Program-made: the position numbers and the translations under genes | Assembly (NCBI GenBank): GCA_019359155.1 | Contig: JAHHHV010000017.1 | Span: 1-50,558, forward strand | DNA: 50,558 nt | Reading direction: 5' to 3' | Origin: Pegethrix bostrychoides GSE-TBD4-15B | Lineage (GTDB): Bacteria > Cyanobacteriota > Cyanobacteriia > Elainellales > Elainellaceae | The notes under the pieces: generated by a model | What the model was told of the DNA's origin: nothing | What the model saw: only the letters and a program-made list of their open reading frames with translations | Databases searched by the model: none | Shown here: piece by piece, positions 24,163 through 32,969 of the stretch | Layout: every line of letters starts with the position of its first letter | Numbering within the stretch: position 1 is the first letter of the stretch

Positions 24163-25032
24163 CTAATTCTCTAGACCTCCCTGCCGCAGGACGACAGCCA
24201 GCCCCAGCAGCACAATCAGCATCACAACTAGCGCCAGCGCTGCCCCCAACGGCCAGTTGTAGGCCACGCCAAACTGCGACGAGATCAAGTTGCCCAGTAA
24301 AATGCCGTTGGAGCCGCCCACCAAGCTAGGCGTAATGAAGTCGCCTACCGTCAGCGAAAAAACATTGATGGATCCCGCCAAAATTCCGGGCATGACTAGC
24401 GGCAGCGTCACCCGCCGAAAGGTGACCATGGGGGGAGCGTTCAGATCAGCCGAGGCTTCGAGCAAGTTAGCAGGCAGACGCTCAAAGGCAGCAACTATCG
24501 GCAAAATCATGAAAGGCAGCCAAAGATGCACAAAGGTCAGCGTCGTTGAGAAGCTGTTGTAGAGAAAGATTGAGCTGGGCTGCTGCAAAATTCCGACTGC
24601 CAGCAGCAAGCCATTCAGCAGTCCGCTGTAGCCCAAAATAATCTTCCAGGCAAAGACGCGCACCAGATAGCTCGACCAGAGCGGCAGAATCACCAGCAGC
24701 GTCAAAATACTACGGGAACGCTGCTGAGCGATCCAATAGCCCAGCGGCAGCGCAATTACAATATCGATCAGCGTCACGCTCAGGGCAGTCAACAGCGTTC
24801 TCAAAATCACCGTTTGGTAAGCGCTGTTTGTAAAAATAGTCCTGAAGTTGACCCAGCTAAATTCTTTGACGATCTCAAACGACTCTAGTCGCCAAAAGCT
24901 GTAGGCCAGCAGCAGCGCCAGCGGCAGAAAATAGAGCAGCGTCATCCAGAGCAGAGGCGGCAGCAGCGTGGCATACAGGCCCAGGTTTGAGCGCGATTGC
25001 AGGTTATCTGTTGAAATCACAAAAGTTCGCAA
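24163..25032 (-). CDS. potB: ABC transporter permease, PotB-like
   Basis: A 289-residue permease with six membrane segments. The EAA loop is 'LLEASADLNAPPMVTFRRVTLPLVMPG', and 'GDFITPSLVGG' plus 'LLGNLISSQFG' are PotB-type signatures. It would pair with potC and potA downstream on the same strand, but the 885-base gap holding a plus-strand gene means it is probably transcribed separately or by read-through. No PotD-like substrate-binding protein is present in the window. Confidence 0.9.
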   Translation of the reverse strand: MRTFVISTDNLQSRSNLGLYATLLPPLLWMTLLYFLPLALLLAYSFWRLESFEIVKEFSWVNFRTIFTNSAYQTVILRTLLTALSVTLIDIVIALPLGYWIAQQRSRSILTLLVILPLWSSYLVRVFAWKIILGYSGLLNGLLLAVGILQQPSSIFLYNSFSTTLTFVHLWLPFMILPIVAAFERLPANLLEASADLNAPPMVTFRRVTLPLVMPGILAGSINVFSLTVGDFITPSLVGGSNGILLGNLISSQFGVAYNWPLGAALALVVMLIVLLGLAVVLRQGGLEN

Positions 25033-25137
25033 AGATTTGTAGCTCTTCTGCGAGCCATCCTAGCGGATCTGTTTATGAGATCATAATTCTGCGGAGATTC
25101 TCGCTAGACTAGAGCCGTCCTGATTGGAGCAACCCTA

Positions 25138-25758
25138 ATGCAAGATCCTGATCTTCAGAGGCAGCATAGCCGCTCGCGTCTGGTGCGAGGTTTGATGCTG
25201 GGCGTGGCCATCGCCATGCTGCTCGCAGGGGGCGGTGTGGTCTGGTGGCTACAGCAGGCGATTCAGTCCTCCACTCCTACCCCTTCAATTGCGCCTGCTT
25301 CGCCTAGCGACATTACCCAGGTTCCGCTACAGCAGAATGTTCAGGTCTATTGGCTGAAATCAACCGCGACGAGTTTTGAACTCGTGCCAGCCTTGGTGTC
25401 GGTTTCAGCGCCGGGACAGCCGGAGGCACTCTTGCAGGCTGCTCTAGAGGCAATGCTCAAAGGCTCAGATGCTGCTGAACTCACTTCGACTATCCCGCAG
25501 GGCACGAAGCTAGAGCAGGTCACCATCCAGCCGGATGGGGTGCATGTCAATCTTTCCGCAGACTTCACGACAGGCGGCGGCAGCAGTTCAATGACAGGCA
25601 GGCTGGGTCAGGTCATCTATACGGCCACGACGCTCGATCCCCAGGCTCCAGTCTGGATTTCGGTCGCAGGTGAACCGCTGAAACTGCTGGGCGGTGAGGG
25701 GCTGATCGTTGACCAGCCGATGACGCGGACTGCCTTTGAGCAAAATTTTCCGCTCTAG
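25138..25758 (+). CDS. GerMN-domain membrane-anchored protein
   Basis: A 206-residue protein: basic N-terminus, one membrane anchor (MLGVAIAMLLAGGGVVWWLQ, ~residues 21-40), Pro/Ser linker, then a GerMN domain. The latter shows 'QVYWLKS', 'ALLQAALEAMLKG', 'IPQGTKLEQVTIQPDGVHVNLSADFTTGGGSSSM' and 'ATTLDPQAPVWISVAGEPL', the usual order. The domain was named for spore germination GerM but in non-sporulating bacteria is linked to peptidoglycan or envelope functions. Divergent from potB. Confidence 0.85.
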   Translation: MQDPDLQRQHSRSRLVRGLMLGVAIAMLLAGGGVVWWLQQAIQSSTPTPSIAPASPSDITQVPLQQNVQVYWLKSTATSFELVPALVSVSAPGQPEALLQAALEAMLKGSDAAELTSTIPQGTKLEQVTIQPDGVHVNLSADFTTGGGSSSMTGRLGQVIYTATTLDPQAPVWISVAGEPLKLLGGEGLIVDQPMTRTAFEQNFPL

Positions 25759-25774
25759 ATCGAGCCCGATCTAG
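25755..25774 (+). terminator. perfect 8-bp hairpin at the GerMN stop
   Basis: CTAGATCG-AGCC-CGATCTAG; the stem includes the TAG stop codon. Only scattered T residues follow, so termination here is plausible but not certain. Confidence 0.5.
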
Positions 25775-25789
25775 ACTGCTTGCTTTCGT

Positions 25790-25825
25790 CAGGCTGTTAG
25801 ACAGGCTGTTAGACAGGCTGTTGGA
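25790..25825. repeat. three tandem 12-bp repeats across the histidine-kinase stop
   Basis: CAGGCTGTTAGA twice and CAGGCTGTTGGA once, in direct tandem. The minus-strand kinase gene ends inside them: the third copy codes for VQQP and the next supplies the TAA. Confidence 0.9.
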
Positions 25826-28028
25826 CAAGCTGCGCTTCGGCAGAGGGCAGAGGCCAAGCTTGCTGAATTGGCAGCTCAATCACAAACGTCGCGCCCTGCC
25901 CCGGAGCTGAGAGACAGCTCAGCTTGCCGCCGTGCTTTTCGGTAACAATCTGATAGCTGATGGACAGCCCCAGCCCGGTGCCTTGGCCAACGGGCTTGGT
26001 GGTAAAAAATGGATCAAACAGGCGAGACTGCACGGCTTCTGTCATGCCTGCTCCGTTGTCAGCAATGCGGACTTCAACCCAGTCTTGGGTGCAGCGCGTC
26101 TGGATCCAGACTGCGCTGGGGCTAGCCTGAATCTGCTCAGCGGAACGCGATTCGTCGAATTCGTCCAGCGCATCCAGCGCGTTGGTGAGCAAATTCATAA
26201 ACACCTGATTCAAAGGCCCCCCGTAACACTCAACCAGCGGCAGTTCGCCATAGTCTTTATAGACCTGAATCGCCGGACGCTCAGACTTAGCTTTCAGTCG
26301 ATTTTCTAGAATCAGCAGCGTGTTGTCGAGTCCCTCATGCAGGTCAATTGGCTTAATCCCAGTTTCATCCAGCCTGGAGAAACTGCGAAGCGACAGCACA
26401 ATCTCGCGGATGCGCTCTGTGCCAACTGCCATGGAGCTATACAGCTTGTCGATATCCTGACGCAGAAACTCCAGATCGACAGCCTGGATCTCAGCCACAA
26501 TCTCGGCATCTGGATCGGGATAGTGCTGGGCATAGAGATCGAGCAAGCCCAGCAGTTCCTGGCTGTATTGTTCGGCGTATGAGAGGTTACCGTGGATGAA
26601 ATTCACCGGATTGTTAATTTCATGGGCGACTCCAGCCACCAGCTGCCCCAGACTCGACATCTTCTCAGTCTGGACGAGCTGCGCTTGGGCATGCTTCAGG
26701 TCTTGCAGCGTGCTGGTTAACTCGGCGGTGCGTTCTTCCACCCGATCTTCAAGTACAGTATTACTCTCTTCAAGTGCAGTAAACGATTCGCGCAGCTGCT
26801 TTGCCATCTGGTTGAAAGAGCTAGAGAGCGAGTTGATTTCGCGGATTCTGCTGAGCTTGACCTGCGCCAGTTCGCCTGCGGCCAGTGCCTGACTCGCCTG
26901 ATCCAGCTGCTGAATGGGTCGAGTAATCCGCCGTGCCGTCCAAAGCCCAGTCAAAATTGCCGTGGCCAGAGCCGCAATACAGAGCAGCAAAGTAGTGCGG
27001 GCGTTCTGATTAATCTGGGACATAAAATCGCTTTCCGGCAGCCGCACCACCACCAGCCAGTCTAGTCCCAGCTGGTCTCGCCAGGGCGTGACGCGCACGT
27101 ATTGCCGCTCCCCGTCTAGTTTGAACTCAAACTGCTGGTCTGATTCAATGGCGTGAAAGTTTCCGACAGCCTGCTGAATCTGTAGAGCGGTCTGCTGCAT
27201 CAGCGGGTCTGGACTTTGCAAGGCGTTGATGCGCTCGGCGGTCTTGTTGACTGTCTTGACGACTGGCTCTGTGCCGGAGCTGGCAATCAGCGAGCCGTCA
27301 CGCTCCATGATAAAGATGCTGGCGGATGGACTGATTTGCAAGTCTCGTAAAAATCGGCTGATGTCGGACAGCGCCATATCTACGCTCACAGCGCCAATCA
27401 GCTGCTGCTGGGCATCATAAATGGGGCGACTGGCTGCTAGTGAAACTGTAGTAGAGGCATCATCCCAAGCATAGACATCGCTCCACAGCGGACGCTTGGC
27501 CTGCATCGTTTCGCTATACCAGCTTTCCTTGGCAGGGTCATAGTCATCTATTTCTATCAGCTCACCTGCATTTCCCTGGACATCCGTTTTATAGTTGTAG
27601 TTTTTGCCCCCGGTCTGAGCTGAAGTTACACTGATCGTATTTTGGTGACCCAGATAAGCGCCCGCACCGAGGTAATCGCCGTTGGTCAAGCTATAGTTAA
27701 CGTAGGTAACGTTCGCCCTCTTCAGCTGATACCACAAAAGCTGCTGAACTGCTCTCAGATCGTAGGGTTTGAGCAAACCGCTATCAACTGCATCTGTAGT
27801 CGCTTCGGTAATCCGTACAGGGGTCTCTAAATAGCTATCTAGATGTTTGTCTACCACTTGATCGACTCGCAGCATCAGCTGATCCACCAAATTATTAGCA
27901 GCCGCTTTACTGTTGCGAAACGAAAAATAGCTAATCAGCCCCACAGCCGTAAAGATCTGGATCACAAACGGCGCAATCAAGACCCACTGGAGCGGTAGCT
28001 TGTGGTTAGACAAAAGGCGACTTGCCAT
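25809..28028 (-). CDS. membrane sensor histidine kinase (Cache, HAMP)
   Basis: A 739-residue two-component sensor. One membrane helix near residues 15-37, a large periplasmic double-Cache-like sensor (NNLVDQLMLRV... WYSETMQAKRPLWSDVYAWDD, 'IFIMERDGSLIASSG') and a second helix near 345-365. HAMP follows ('RRITRPIQQLDQASQALAAGEL'), then a coiled coil. The H-box is 'VAGVAHEINNPVNFIHGN' (His near 467) and the ATPase has 'NLLTNALDAL', 'VRIADNGAGM', 'FDPFFTTKPVGQGTGLGL'. The HEINNP type is common for cyanobacterial kinases. No response regulator is adjacent, so partner and signal (likely a small amino-acid or carboxylate ligand) are unknown. Confidence 0.92.
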   Translation of the reverse strand: MASRLLSNHKLPLQWVLIAPFVIQIFTAVGLISYFSFRNSKAAANNLVDQLMLRVDQVVDKHLDSYLETPVRITEATTDAVDSGLLKPYDLRAVQQLLWYQLKRANVTYVNYSLTNGDYLGAGAYLGHQNTISVTSAQTGGKNYNYKTDVQGNAGELIEIDDYDPAKESWYSETMQAKRPLWSDVYAWDDASTTVSLAASRPIYDAQQQLIGAVSVDMALSDISRFLRDLQISPSASIFIMERDGSLIASSGTEPVVKTVNKTAERINALQSPDPLMQQTALQIQQAVGNFHAIESDQQFEFKLDGERQYVRVTPWRDQLGLDWLVVVRLPESDFMSQINQNARTTLLLCIAALATAILTGLWTARRITRPIQQLDQASQALAAGELAQVKLSRIREINSLSSSFNQMAKQLRESFTALEESNTVLEDRVEERTAELTSTLQDLKHAQAQLVQTEKMSSLGQLVAGVAHEINNPVNFIHGNLSYAEQYSQELLGLLDLYAQHYPDPDAEIVAEIQAVDLEFLRQDIDKLYSSMAVGTERIREIVLSLRSFSRLDETGIKPIDLHEGLDNTLLILENRLKAKSERPAIQVYKDYGELPLVECYGGPLNQVFMNLLTNALDALDEFDESRSAEQIQASPSAVWIQTRCTQDWVEVRIADNGAGMTEAVQSRLFDPFFTTKPVGQGTGLGLSISYQIVTEKHGGKLSCLSAPGQGATFVIELPIQQAWPLPSAEAQLVQQPV

Positions 28029-28106
28029 AGTTAGCTCTCAATGCAGACAGCCTGAGCGCCTTTTGGCCAAGCGCTAGACTTGGCTATTGTACCCATGCAG
28101 TCAAAC

Positions 28107-28460
28107 CTACTGCCGTCCGGTGATACTAAACGAGCGAAACTGCTTGGCCTGCTCTTCAATCCGGCAGGCGATACGGTCACAGACGAGGTTGCACAGCTCG
28201 TAGCTAAGGCTGTCGGCCACGCAGTAGTAGGCCGAAGTGCCCTCGCTGCGACGGCTCAAAATCCCGGCTTGCAGCATGACTTTCAGATGCTTTGAAACGT
28301 TGGCCTGACTGGTTTCGGTGGCTTCTACTAGATCCTGGACGCATTTTTCGCCATCTCGCAGCAGGTTGAGCAGCCGTAACCGCATCGGTTCGCCTAGCAC
28401 GCTGAAATAATCAGCCATCTGCTGCACAACTTCAGATGGAACAGTCTCTGCCGATCTCAT
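28107..28460 (-). CDS. ArsR/SmtB-family transcriptional regulator
   Basis: A 117-residue winged-helix repressor: 'VLGEPMRLRLLNLLRDGEKCVQDLVEATETSQANVSKHLKVML' is the recognition region, followed by the 'GILSRRSEGTSAYYCVAD' wing. Several Cys (in 'KCVQDL', 'YYCV', 'ELCNLVCDRIAC') could sense metals or thiol stress. It lies between a kinase and an ArsA-type ATPase on the same strand. No arsenate reductase or pump is nearby, so arsenic sensing is not implied. Confidence 0.88.
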   Translation of the reverse strand: MRSAETVPSEVVQQMADYFSVLGEPMRLRLLNLLRDGEKCVQDLVEATETSQANVSKHLKVMLQAGILSRRSEGTSAYYCVADSLSYELCNLVCDRIACRIEEQAKQFRSFSITGRQ

Positions 28461-28659
28461 GCAATCTCATCTCGGAAAGGACAGAACCCAGATTGTAGCA
28501 CTCGAACACTGAATAGCAATCCAGTGATTCACCCCTACCCGCGAGCGAAAATCTGACGAGTCAAAATCTGGGAAACTGCATTGTAGAGGCAAATGGCTGG
28601 CACGGCAGAAACTCTGCTGCGGGAGCAGTGAGTGACCAGCACCTGAGTCCAGACAACCC

Positions 28660-29838
28660 TCAGGCTGAAGCAAAGCGAATCTTGAGGTAGTCTTCTTCCA
28701 TTTTGGCTCCGGCAGGCTGAAGCGCCGCCAGTGCTTGCGGCAGCACCAGATTGCGCCGATGGTTGCCGATGCGGATATTCAGCTCGTCACCCGACTTGCT
28801 CAGCTCAACTTTATCTTTGACAATTCCCGGCAGATAGACCTCTAAGCTGTACTGGTTTTGCTCCTGCACAACCCGCAGCGTCGTCTCTTTGTAGTAGACC
28901 TGCGCAGGGTCTTCGTCGGCATAGAGGGTTTCTTTCAGACGCTCTAGCGCGGCCAACCCGCACATTTCTTCAGAGTAGAGCGGCACTTCTTTCACCGGCA
29001 GTGGCCTGAAGTTATCGTGAATTTCCTGACGATACTGCTGTTGATTCTCTTTCCAACGCTGGAAGAATGGATCGGTAACTTCATCAGGAATGATCCGGTT
29101 GGCAATTACCATATCGGTCGCTACGTTGTAGAGGCAGAGATAGGCATGAGCCCGCAGAGATTCTTTGATCACCATTTTTTCAGGATTGGTGACCAGCCGC
29201 ACCGAAGTTTGGGCGTTGTCTGTCAGCACTTTTTCCAGTGCCTCAATCTGCTCATAAAACTCGTAGGGCGCGTCCATGACTTCTTTGTTGGGCAGCGAAA
29301 AGCCCGCAATCGGTCGAAACAGCGGCTCAACTAGCGGACGCAGCGCTGCTGAGACGGCCTGTAGGGGTTTATAAAACCGCCGCATGTACCAACCCGCCAC
29401 TTCCGGCAAACTCAGCAGCCGCAGCGCCGTGCCGGTCGGGGCAGAGTCAATAATCAGCACGTCATATTCGCCTTCGTCGTAGTGCCGCTTCATGCGCACC
29501 AGACTAAAAATCTCGTCCATTCCCGGCAAGATCGCCAGCTCTTCGGCCTCCACACCCTCCACACCTCTAGCTTGCAGTACTTGGGTAATATAGCGCTTCA
29601 CGGCTCCCCAGTTGCCTTCTAGCTCCATCAGCGCATCTAGCTCGGCTCCCCAGAGGTTGGGACGCACCTGGCGCGGCGCATGCTCTAGCTCCATGTCAAA
29701 GCTGTCGGCCAGCGAGTGAGCCGGATCGGTACTCAGCACCAGCGTTTTGTGCCCCAACTCCGCGCAGCGCAAGCCTGTTGCCGCCGCGACTGAGGTTTTG
29801 CCCACGCCGCCCTTGCCCGTCATCAAAATTACCCGCAT
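28660..29838 (-). CDS. ArsA/Get3-type ATPase with C-terminal HSP20-like domain
   Basis: A 392-residue ATPase. The deviant Walker A is '[15 protein letters not shown]' near the N-terminus, with switch I '[12 protein letters not shown]' and '[20 protein letters not shown]'. The last ~90 residues ([40 protein letters not shown]) form an alpha-crystallin-like fold, the ArsA_HSP20 arrangement found in cyanobacteria and plastids. Such proteins resemble Get3 targeting factors for tail-anchored membrane proteins and redox chaperones more than arsenite pumps; none of the Cys triad expected for arsenite is evident. ArsR lies 200 bases downstream. Confidence 0.9.
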   Translation of the reverse strand: MRVILMTGKGGVGKTSVAAATGLRCAELGHKTLVLSTDPAHSLADSFDMELEHAPRQVRPNLWGAELDALMELEGNWGAVKRYITQVLQARGVEGVEAEELAILPGMDEIFSLVRMKRHYDEGEYDVLIIDSAPTGTALRLLSLPEVAGWYMRRFYKPLQAVSAALRPLVEPLFRPIAGFSLPNKEVMDAPYEFYEQIEALEKVLTDNAQTSVRLVTNPEKMVIKESLRAHAYLCLYNVATDMVIANRIIPDEVTDPFFQRWKENQQQYRQEIHDNFRPLPVKEVPLYSEEMCGLAALERLKETLYADEDPAQVYYKETTLRVVQEQNQYSLEVYLPGIVKDKVELSKSGDELNIRIGNHRRNLVLPQALAALQPAGAKMEEDYLKIRFASA

Positions 29839-29968
29839 GGATAAACCGTCCTCTGCTGAGAGTGCTTCATATTCCTTTACTTACTGTAGCCTTTCTGGCT
29901 GTAAATGAAGCCGCAGGTTTTGTGCCTACCGGATGCCCTTGTCAATCTTAAATCTCAAAATAGAGCTT

Positions 29969-29992
29969 AAAAAAGCTGAGCCGTAGCCCAGC
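29969..29992 (-). terminator. rho-independent terminator after the Bax-inhibitor gene
   Basis: On the minus strand GCTGGGC-TACG-GCTCAGC (one G-T pair) is followed by six T residues (A-run at 29969-29974 on the plus strand). It lies about 30 bases after the stop at 30021. Confidence 0.85.
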
Positions 29993-30020
29993 CTTAAGCT
30001 CAACGAACGAACCTGCAATC

Positions 30021-30746
30021 CTAATCGCGGTTGAGGGCAATCATCAGCCGCAAGATGAACACAAACAGATTGATATAGGTGAGGTACATCGACAGCGCCG
30101 CCGGCAGATACTGGTCATCGCGGTAGCTGCGCGGCAGCACGTAGAAATCAACCACGGCTGCCCCAACAAACAGCAGTACGCCAATCCCGGAAATGCCAAT
30201 TTCCAGCCAGCTCGGTGTAAACACCCCAAACATGGCAAACCCCAACTGAAGCAGCATCACCACAATTAGCGCAATCACGCCAATCTGAACGGTTTTAGCT
30301 AGCGCCAAGCCGTCTTGATCGGAGAGGTTGGAGCCGATTTGTCTGGCCGCAATAAACGAGATGCCGCAGCCCAACGCCGCAATACCAATGCCTGCAATTC
30401 CTACGCCGTTTGTTCTCAGCGCCAAATTCACGATGCCGCTGAGCGTATAGCCCGTCAGCAGGCTATAGGTGACGAGCAGCGGTAAAGCTACGCTGTTGTT
30501 ACCCTTGACCGCTACGTTTTGAGCTACAAAAAACAAAATTAGCTGCGCGATAATTGCCCCAATAAACGTGGGCATAAATAGAGCAGGATTAGTCTGAAGC
30601 ACGCTCAGACCACCATAGGTGCCGAGTGCCGTCAAAATCAGGCCGCCCCCCAAATAGGGAAGCGCGTTGGCAATGACGTTAGGGCCGACGAGGGCACGCC
30701 CTTTCGCTTCCCGCATCGCGCCTCGAAAGTTGCTGGTATTGCTCAT
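30021..30746 (-). CDS. Bax inhibitor-1/YccA family membrane protein
   Basis: A 241-residue protein with seven predicted membrane spans. It follows the family layout: 'LGTYGGLSVLQTNP', 'LLVTYSLLTGYTLSGIVNLAL', 'FIAARQIGSNLSDQDG', 'VLLFVGAAVVDFYVL' and 'ALSMYLTYINLFVFILRLMIALNRD' with the acidic residues near helices 6-7. Bacterial members may be calcium or proton leak channels or regulators of membrane proteases. It has its own terminator and upstream gap, so it seems monocistronic. Confidence 0.92.
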   Translation of the reverse strand: MSNTSNFRGAMREAKGRALVGPNVIANALPYLGGGLILTALGTYGGLSVLQTNPALFMPTFIGAIIAQLILFFVAQNVAVKGNNSVALPLLVTYSLLTGYTLSGIVNLALRTNGVGIAGIGIAALGCGISFIAARQIGSNLSDQDGLALAKTVQIGVIALIVVMLLQLGFAMFGVFTPSWLEIGISGIGVLLFVGAAVVDFYVLPRSYRDDQYLPAALSMYLTYINLFVFILRLMIALNRD

Positions 30747-31054
30747 TCTGAAGTTCCTTGGTTAAAAGTCGTTACGGTTGCTCGGTTTAGCCGCTCGGTC
30801 ACAGTTGCTCCTGTTCAAAGCATTGCAAACGCCGAGTCCTGCCTTGATTCTAGGAGATCTGAGCTGAAACGATAAGTCATGCCCAACGCTGTTCGCAAAA
30901 GGCAAGCCGAGGCCAACTCAGCATTCCCTCGAGATCTGGTCAGTATTTCTGCGGAACTCGCTGGAGAGCAGGCTGCGGATTCCCGTAAAACAACCGTGTT
31001 TTGGAAGGGTGGCTCTGAGGAGAATAGGCCTAGATTCGATACGAGGTGATTCGC
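30747..31054. other. 308-base divergent region, Bax-inhibitor / sigF
   Basis: No further gene or RNA seen. The sequence immediately upstream of sigF (GAGGTGATTCGC) carries the ribosome site; promoter elements are not clear to me. Confidence 0.4.
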
Positions 31055-31852
31055 ATGACGGCTATTCAATCTTCTCTCCGCTCCGACTGTATGGAACTGC
31101 TGGTAGCCTATCAGCATCAGAAAGACTCGAAAAACTCAGTGGCGCTTCGCAACAAGTTGGTGCGTCTGAATGCAGGTCTAGTTCGCAAGATTGCCCATCG
31201 CGTTAGCCACCAGTGCGCTGAACCTTACGAAGACCTCGAACAGATTGGCTACATGGGATTGATTCGGGCGATTGAGCGGTTCAACCCGGCTCAGGGTTGC
31301 GCCTTTAGCTCGTTTGCTGTGCCCTATATCCGGGGCGAAATGCTCCACTTTCTACGGGATCGGGCTAGTTCTGTGAAAGTGCCCCGCCGCTGGCAAGATC
31401 TGCAAAAAGAAGGGCAAAAGGTACGGATGGCCCTGGCTAAAGATCTGGGTTATCAGCCGACCGATGATGAGGTAGCAATCGAGATGGGCATTTCGGTCTA
31501 TGAATGGCGCGAAATCAGAATGGCCGTCAAAAACCGGATGCCGCTGAGCCTGGATGCGACTGTTAGCCATCAGGTTGACTCTTCAATCACGCTGGGCGAA
31601 ACCCTGCCAGATATGCATTACCAGACTCTTCAAGCTCTCGAAGAAGATCGGCAGCAGCTCCAGCGCGCCCTCAACCAGCTAGAAGATAAAACCAGAGCGG
31701 CCATTGAGTTCGTCTTCTTCAACGATATGTCGCGCAAAGAGGTTGCAGAGCGGATTGGCGTTAGCCCAATGACCGTTACCCGCCGCATTCAGCGCGGTCT
31801 AGAGCAGATGATGGTCTATCTACAGCCCCAGACGCTGCAAACCGATCCTTAA
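31055..31852 (+). CDS. sigF: RNA polymerase sigma factor SigF (group 3)
   Basis: A 265-residue sigma factor of the SigB/F/G type. Region 2: 'KLVRLNAGLVRKIAHRVSHQCAEPYEDLEQIGYMGLIRAIERF' and 'AFSSFAVPYIRGEMLHFLRD'. Region 3: 'LQKEGQKVRMALAKDLGYQPTDDEVA'. Region 4: 'RAAIEFVFFNDMSRKEVAERIGVSPMTVTRRIQRG'. This matches cyanobacterial SigF, linked to pilus, motility and surface functions. The frame opens at GTG 31046, but ATG 31055 lies 8 bases after GAGG. Anti-sigma genes are not adjacent. Confidence 0.95.
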   Translation: MTAIQSSLRSDCMELLVAYQHQKDSKNSVALRNKLVRLNAGLVRKIAHRVSHQCAEPYEDLEQIGYMGLIRAIERFNPAQGCAFSSFAVPYIRGEMLHFLRDRASSVKVPRRWQDLQKEGQKVRMALAKDLGYQPTDDEVAIEMGISVYEWREIRMAVKNRMPLSLDATVSHQVDSSITLGETLPDMHYQTLQALEEDRQQLQRALNQLEDKTRAAIEFVFFNDMSRKEVAERIGVSPMTVTRRIQRGLEQMMVYLQPQTLQTDP

Positions 31853-31980
31853 GATCTATCCTTGAAGATCTAGAGAGATCCGGAGTCTAGATGAGATTTG
31901 GATCTAGATTGCTTCAGACCCTTAACGTCACTTCTCCCGTTAGTAATTGCCCCAGCTAAAGATCGCAATTAAAGCCTGAG

Positions 31981-32220
31981 CTACCAGTATTTCCAAGCTT
32001 CGGCAATGGCGGCAACGGCTACGAAGCAGAATAAGAAAATTGCTAGGCGAGCCAGCAGCAGCCCTAGCGTCATAAGCAAAACGCTCAGCAGGTGAAATGC
32101 CCCCAAGCCAATCAGCATTAGGCAAAGCACCGTGAAACAAAACCAGGCCAAGAGATAGTATTTGACTAAAAGCCCCGCAGCTCGCAGCATTCGGGTTGGA
32201 TCTGGCGGTTTTCCAATCAT
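31981..32220 (-). CDS. small two-span membrane protein
   Basis: A 79-residue protein starting MIGKPPDPTRMLRAAG with at least two hydrophobic helices (LAWFCFTVLCLMLIGLGAF and LLSVLLMTLGLLLARLAIFLFCFVAVAAIAEAW). GAGG about 9 bases upstream supports this start; the frame runs open further to 32319, but that part overlaps the preceding gene. Probably co-transcribed with the NfeD-like protein 82 bases upstream. Unknown function. Confidence 0.65.
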   Translation of the reverse strand: MIGKPPDPTRMLRAAGLLVKYYLLAWFCFTVLCLMLIGLGAFHLLSVLLMTLGLLLARLAIFLFCFVAVAAIAEAWKYW

Positions 32221-32302
32221 GATTTGAATCCTCAAGTGAATTCTGGGATAAATGCTCCAGTCAATTTTTAGCAAGCCTGCCAATAATCTAGCCAGCAAGC
32301 TC

Positions 32303-32530
32303 TCAGTAAGCAGGCGCAACTAGCAGCGTGATGCCGCGAATCGCTAGGATCTTTACAGATTCTCCTGCGGAAATATCCGGGCAATCTTCAGGTTGATAGA
32401 GTTGGGCTGACCAGTAGGTGCCGCGATATTTGACTCGTCCGGTCTGGCCACCCAGAATTGCGCGATCAACCGTCCCCTGAGCAGGTTGAGGCAGTAGCTG
32501 GGAGTGAGAGGGAGAAAATAGAGTACTCAA
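32303..32530 (-). CDS. NfeD-like OB-fold protein
   Basis: A 75-residue stand-alone beta-barrel domain: 'GGQTGRVKYRGTYWSAQLY' and 'DISAGESVKILAIRGITLLVAP' follow the NfeD C-terminal (soluble OB-fold) pattern 'G..G.V...G..W.A....I..G..V.V..V.G..L.V'. No membrane segment of its own. NfeD-type proteins partner SPFH/stomatin proteins; no SPFH gene is here. It may act with the small membrane protein encoded downstream. Confidence 0.75.
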   Translation of the reverse strand: MSTLFSPSHSQLLPQPAQGTVDRAILGGQTGRVKYRGTYWSAQLYQPEDCPDISAGESVKILAIRGITLLVAPAY

Positions 32531-32969
32531 GATGCCACCTGCTTTAGGTAAGTAACGGGTCAGTAACGAGCCAGTACCAAATTGAAACTGCCTTGTTGAT
32601 GACTCTCAGACTCAATCAACCAAAACACGATCAATAATCTCACACCAGATACCGAAACCAGTTCACTTAATCTCACTTAATTCGATCGCTGAATCAGAAA
32701 ACCGAGTCAGAATTTGAGGTCGTTGACTGAGACGACTGCGATCTTCAGCTAGAAGTTACTACTGAAGTTATCTCACTTTTGTGAGAATAGCAAGCTTTTG
32801 TGAGAATTTGTTGCTCGCCTGGTCGCAATGTGGCTAGTGCGTTGAGAGATTAGTATCACATATGTGATTCTGTGCTATGGTGGTCTGATGCCAGAATTGA
32901 ATAAGCTTCAAAAAAATTCGCAGTTTGTTTGTAGACTCGCTTTTGCCCTTTCGCACTGTGAGCTAGCCT
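32531..32969. promoter_or_regulatory. 439-base regulatory region upstream of the WD40 STAND gene
   Basis: Includes the inverted repeat TCTCAC-TTTT-GTGAGA at 32771-32786, two direct copies of CTTTTGTGAGAAT (32776-32788 and 32795-32807, 19-base period) and the perfect 14-base palindrome ATCACATATGTGAT at 32855-32868, about 100 bases before the GTG start. The combination points to a regulated promoter; the regulator is unknown. No further coding frame is credible. Confidence 0.65.

Noticed and set aside
28467-28673. 68-residue minus-strand frame between arsR and arsA
   Set aside because: It overlaps the arsA end and has no codon pattern or start signal of its own.
32855-32868. Canonical CRP site
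   Set aside because: A CRP site is TGTGA-N6-TCACA; here the half-sites are in the opposite order (TCACA-TA-TGTGA), so it is reported only as a palindrome.
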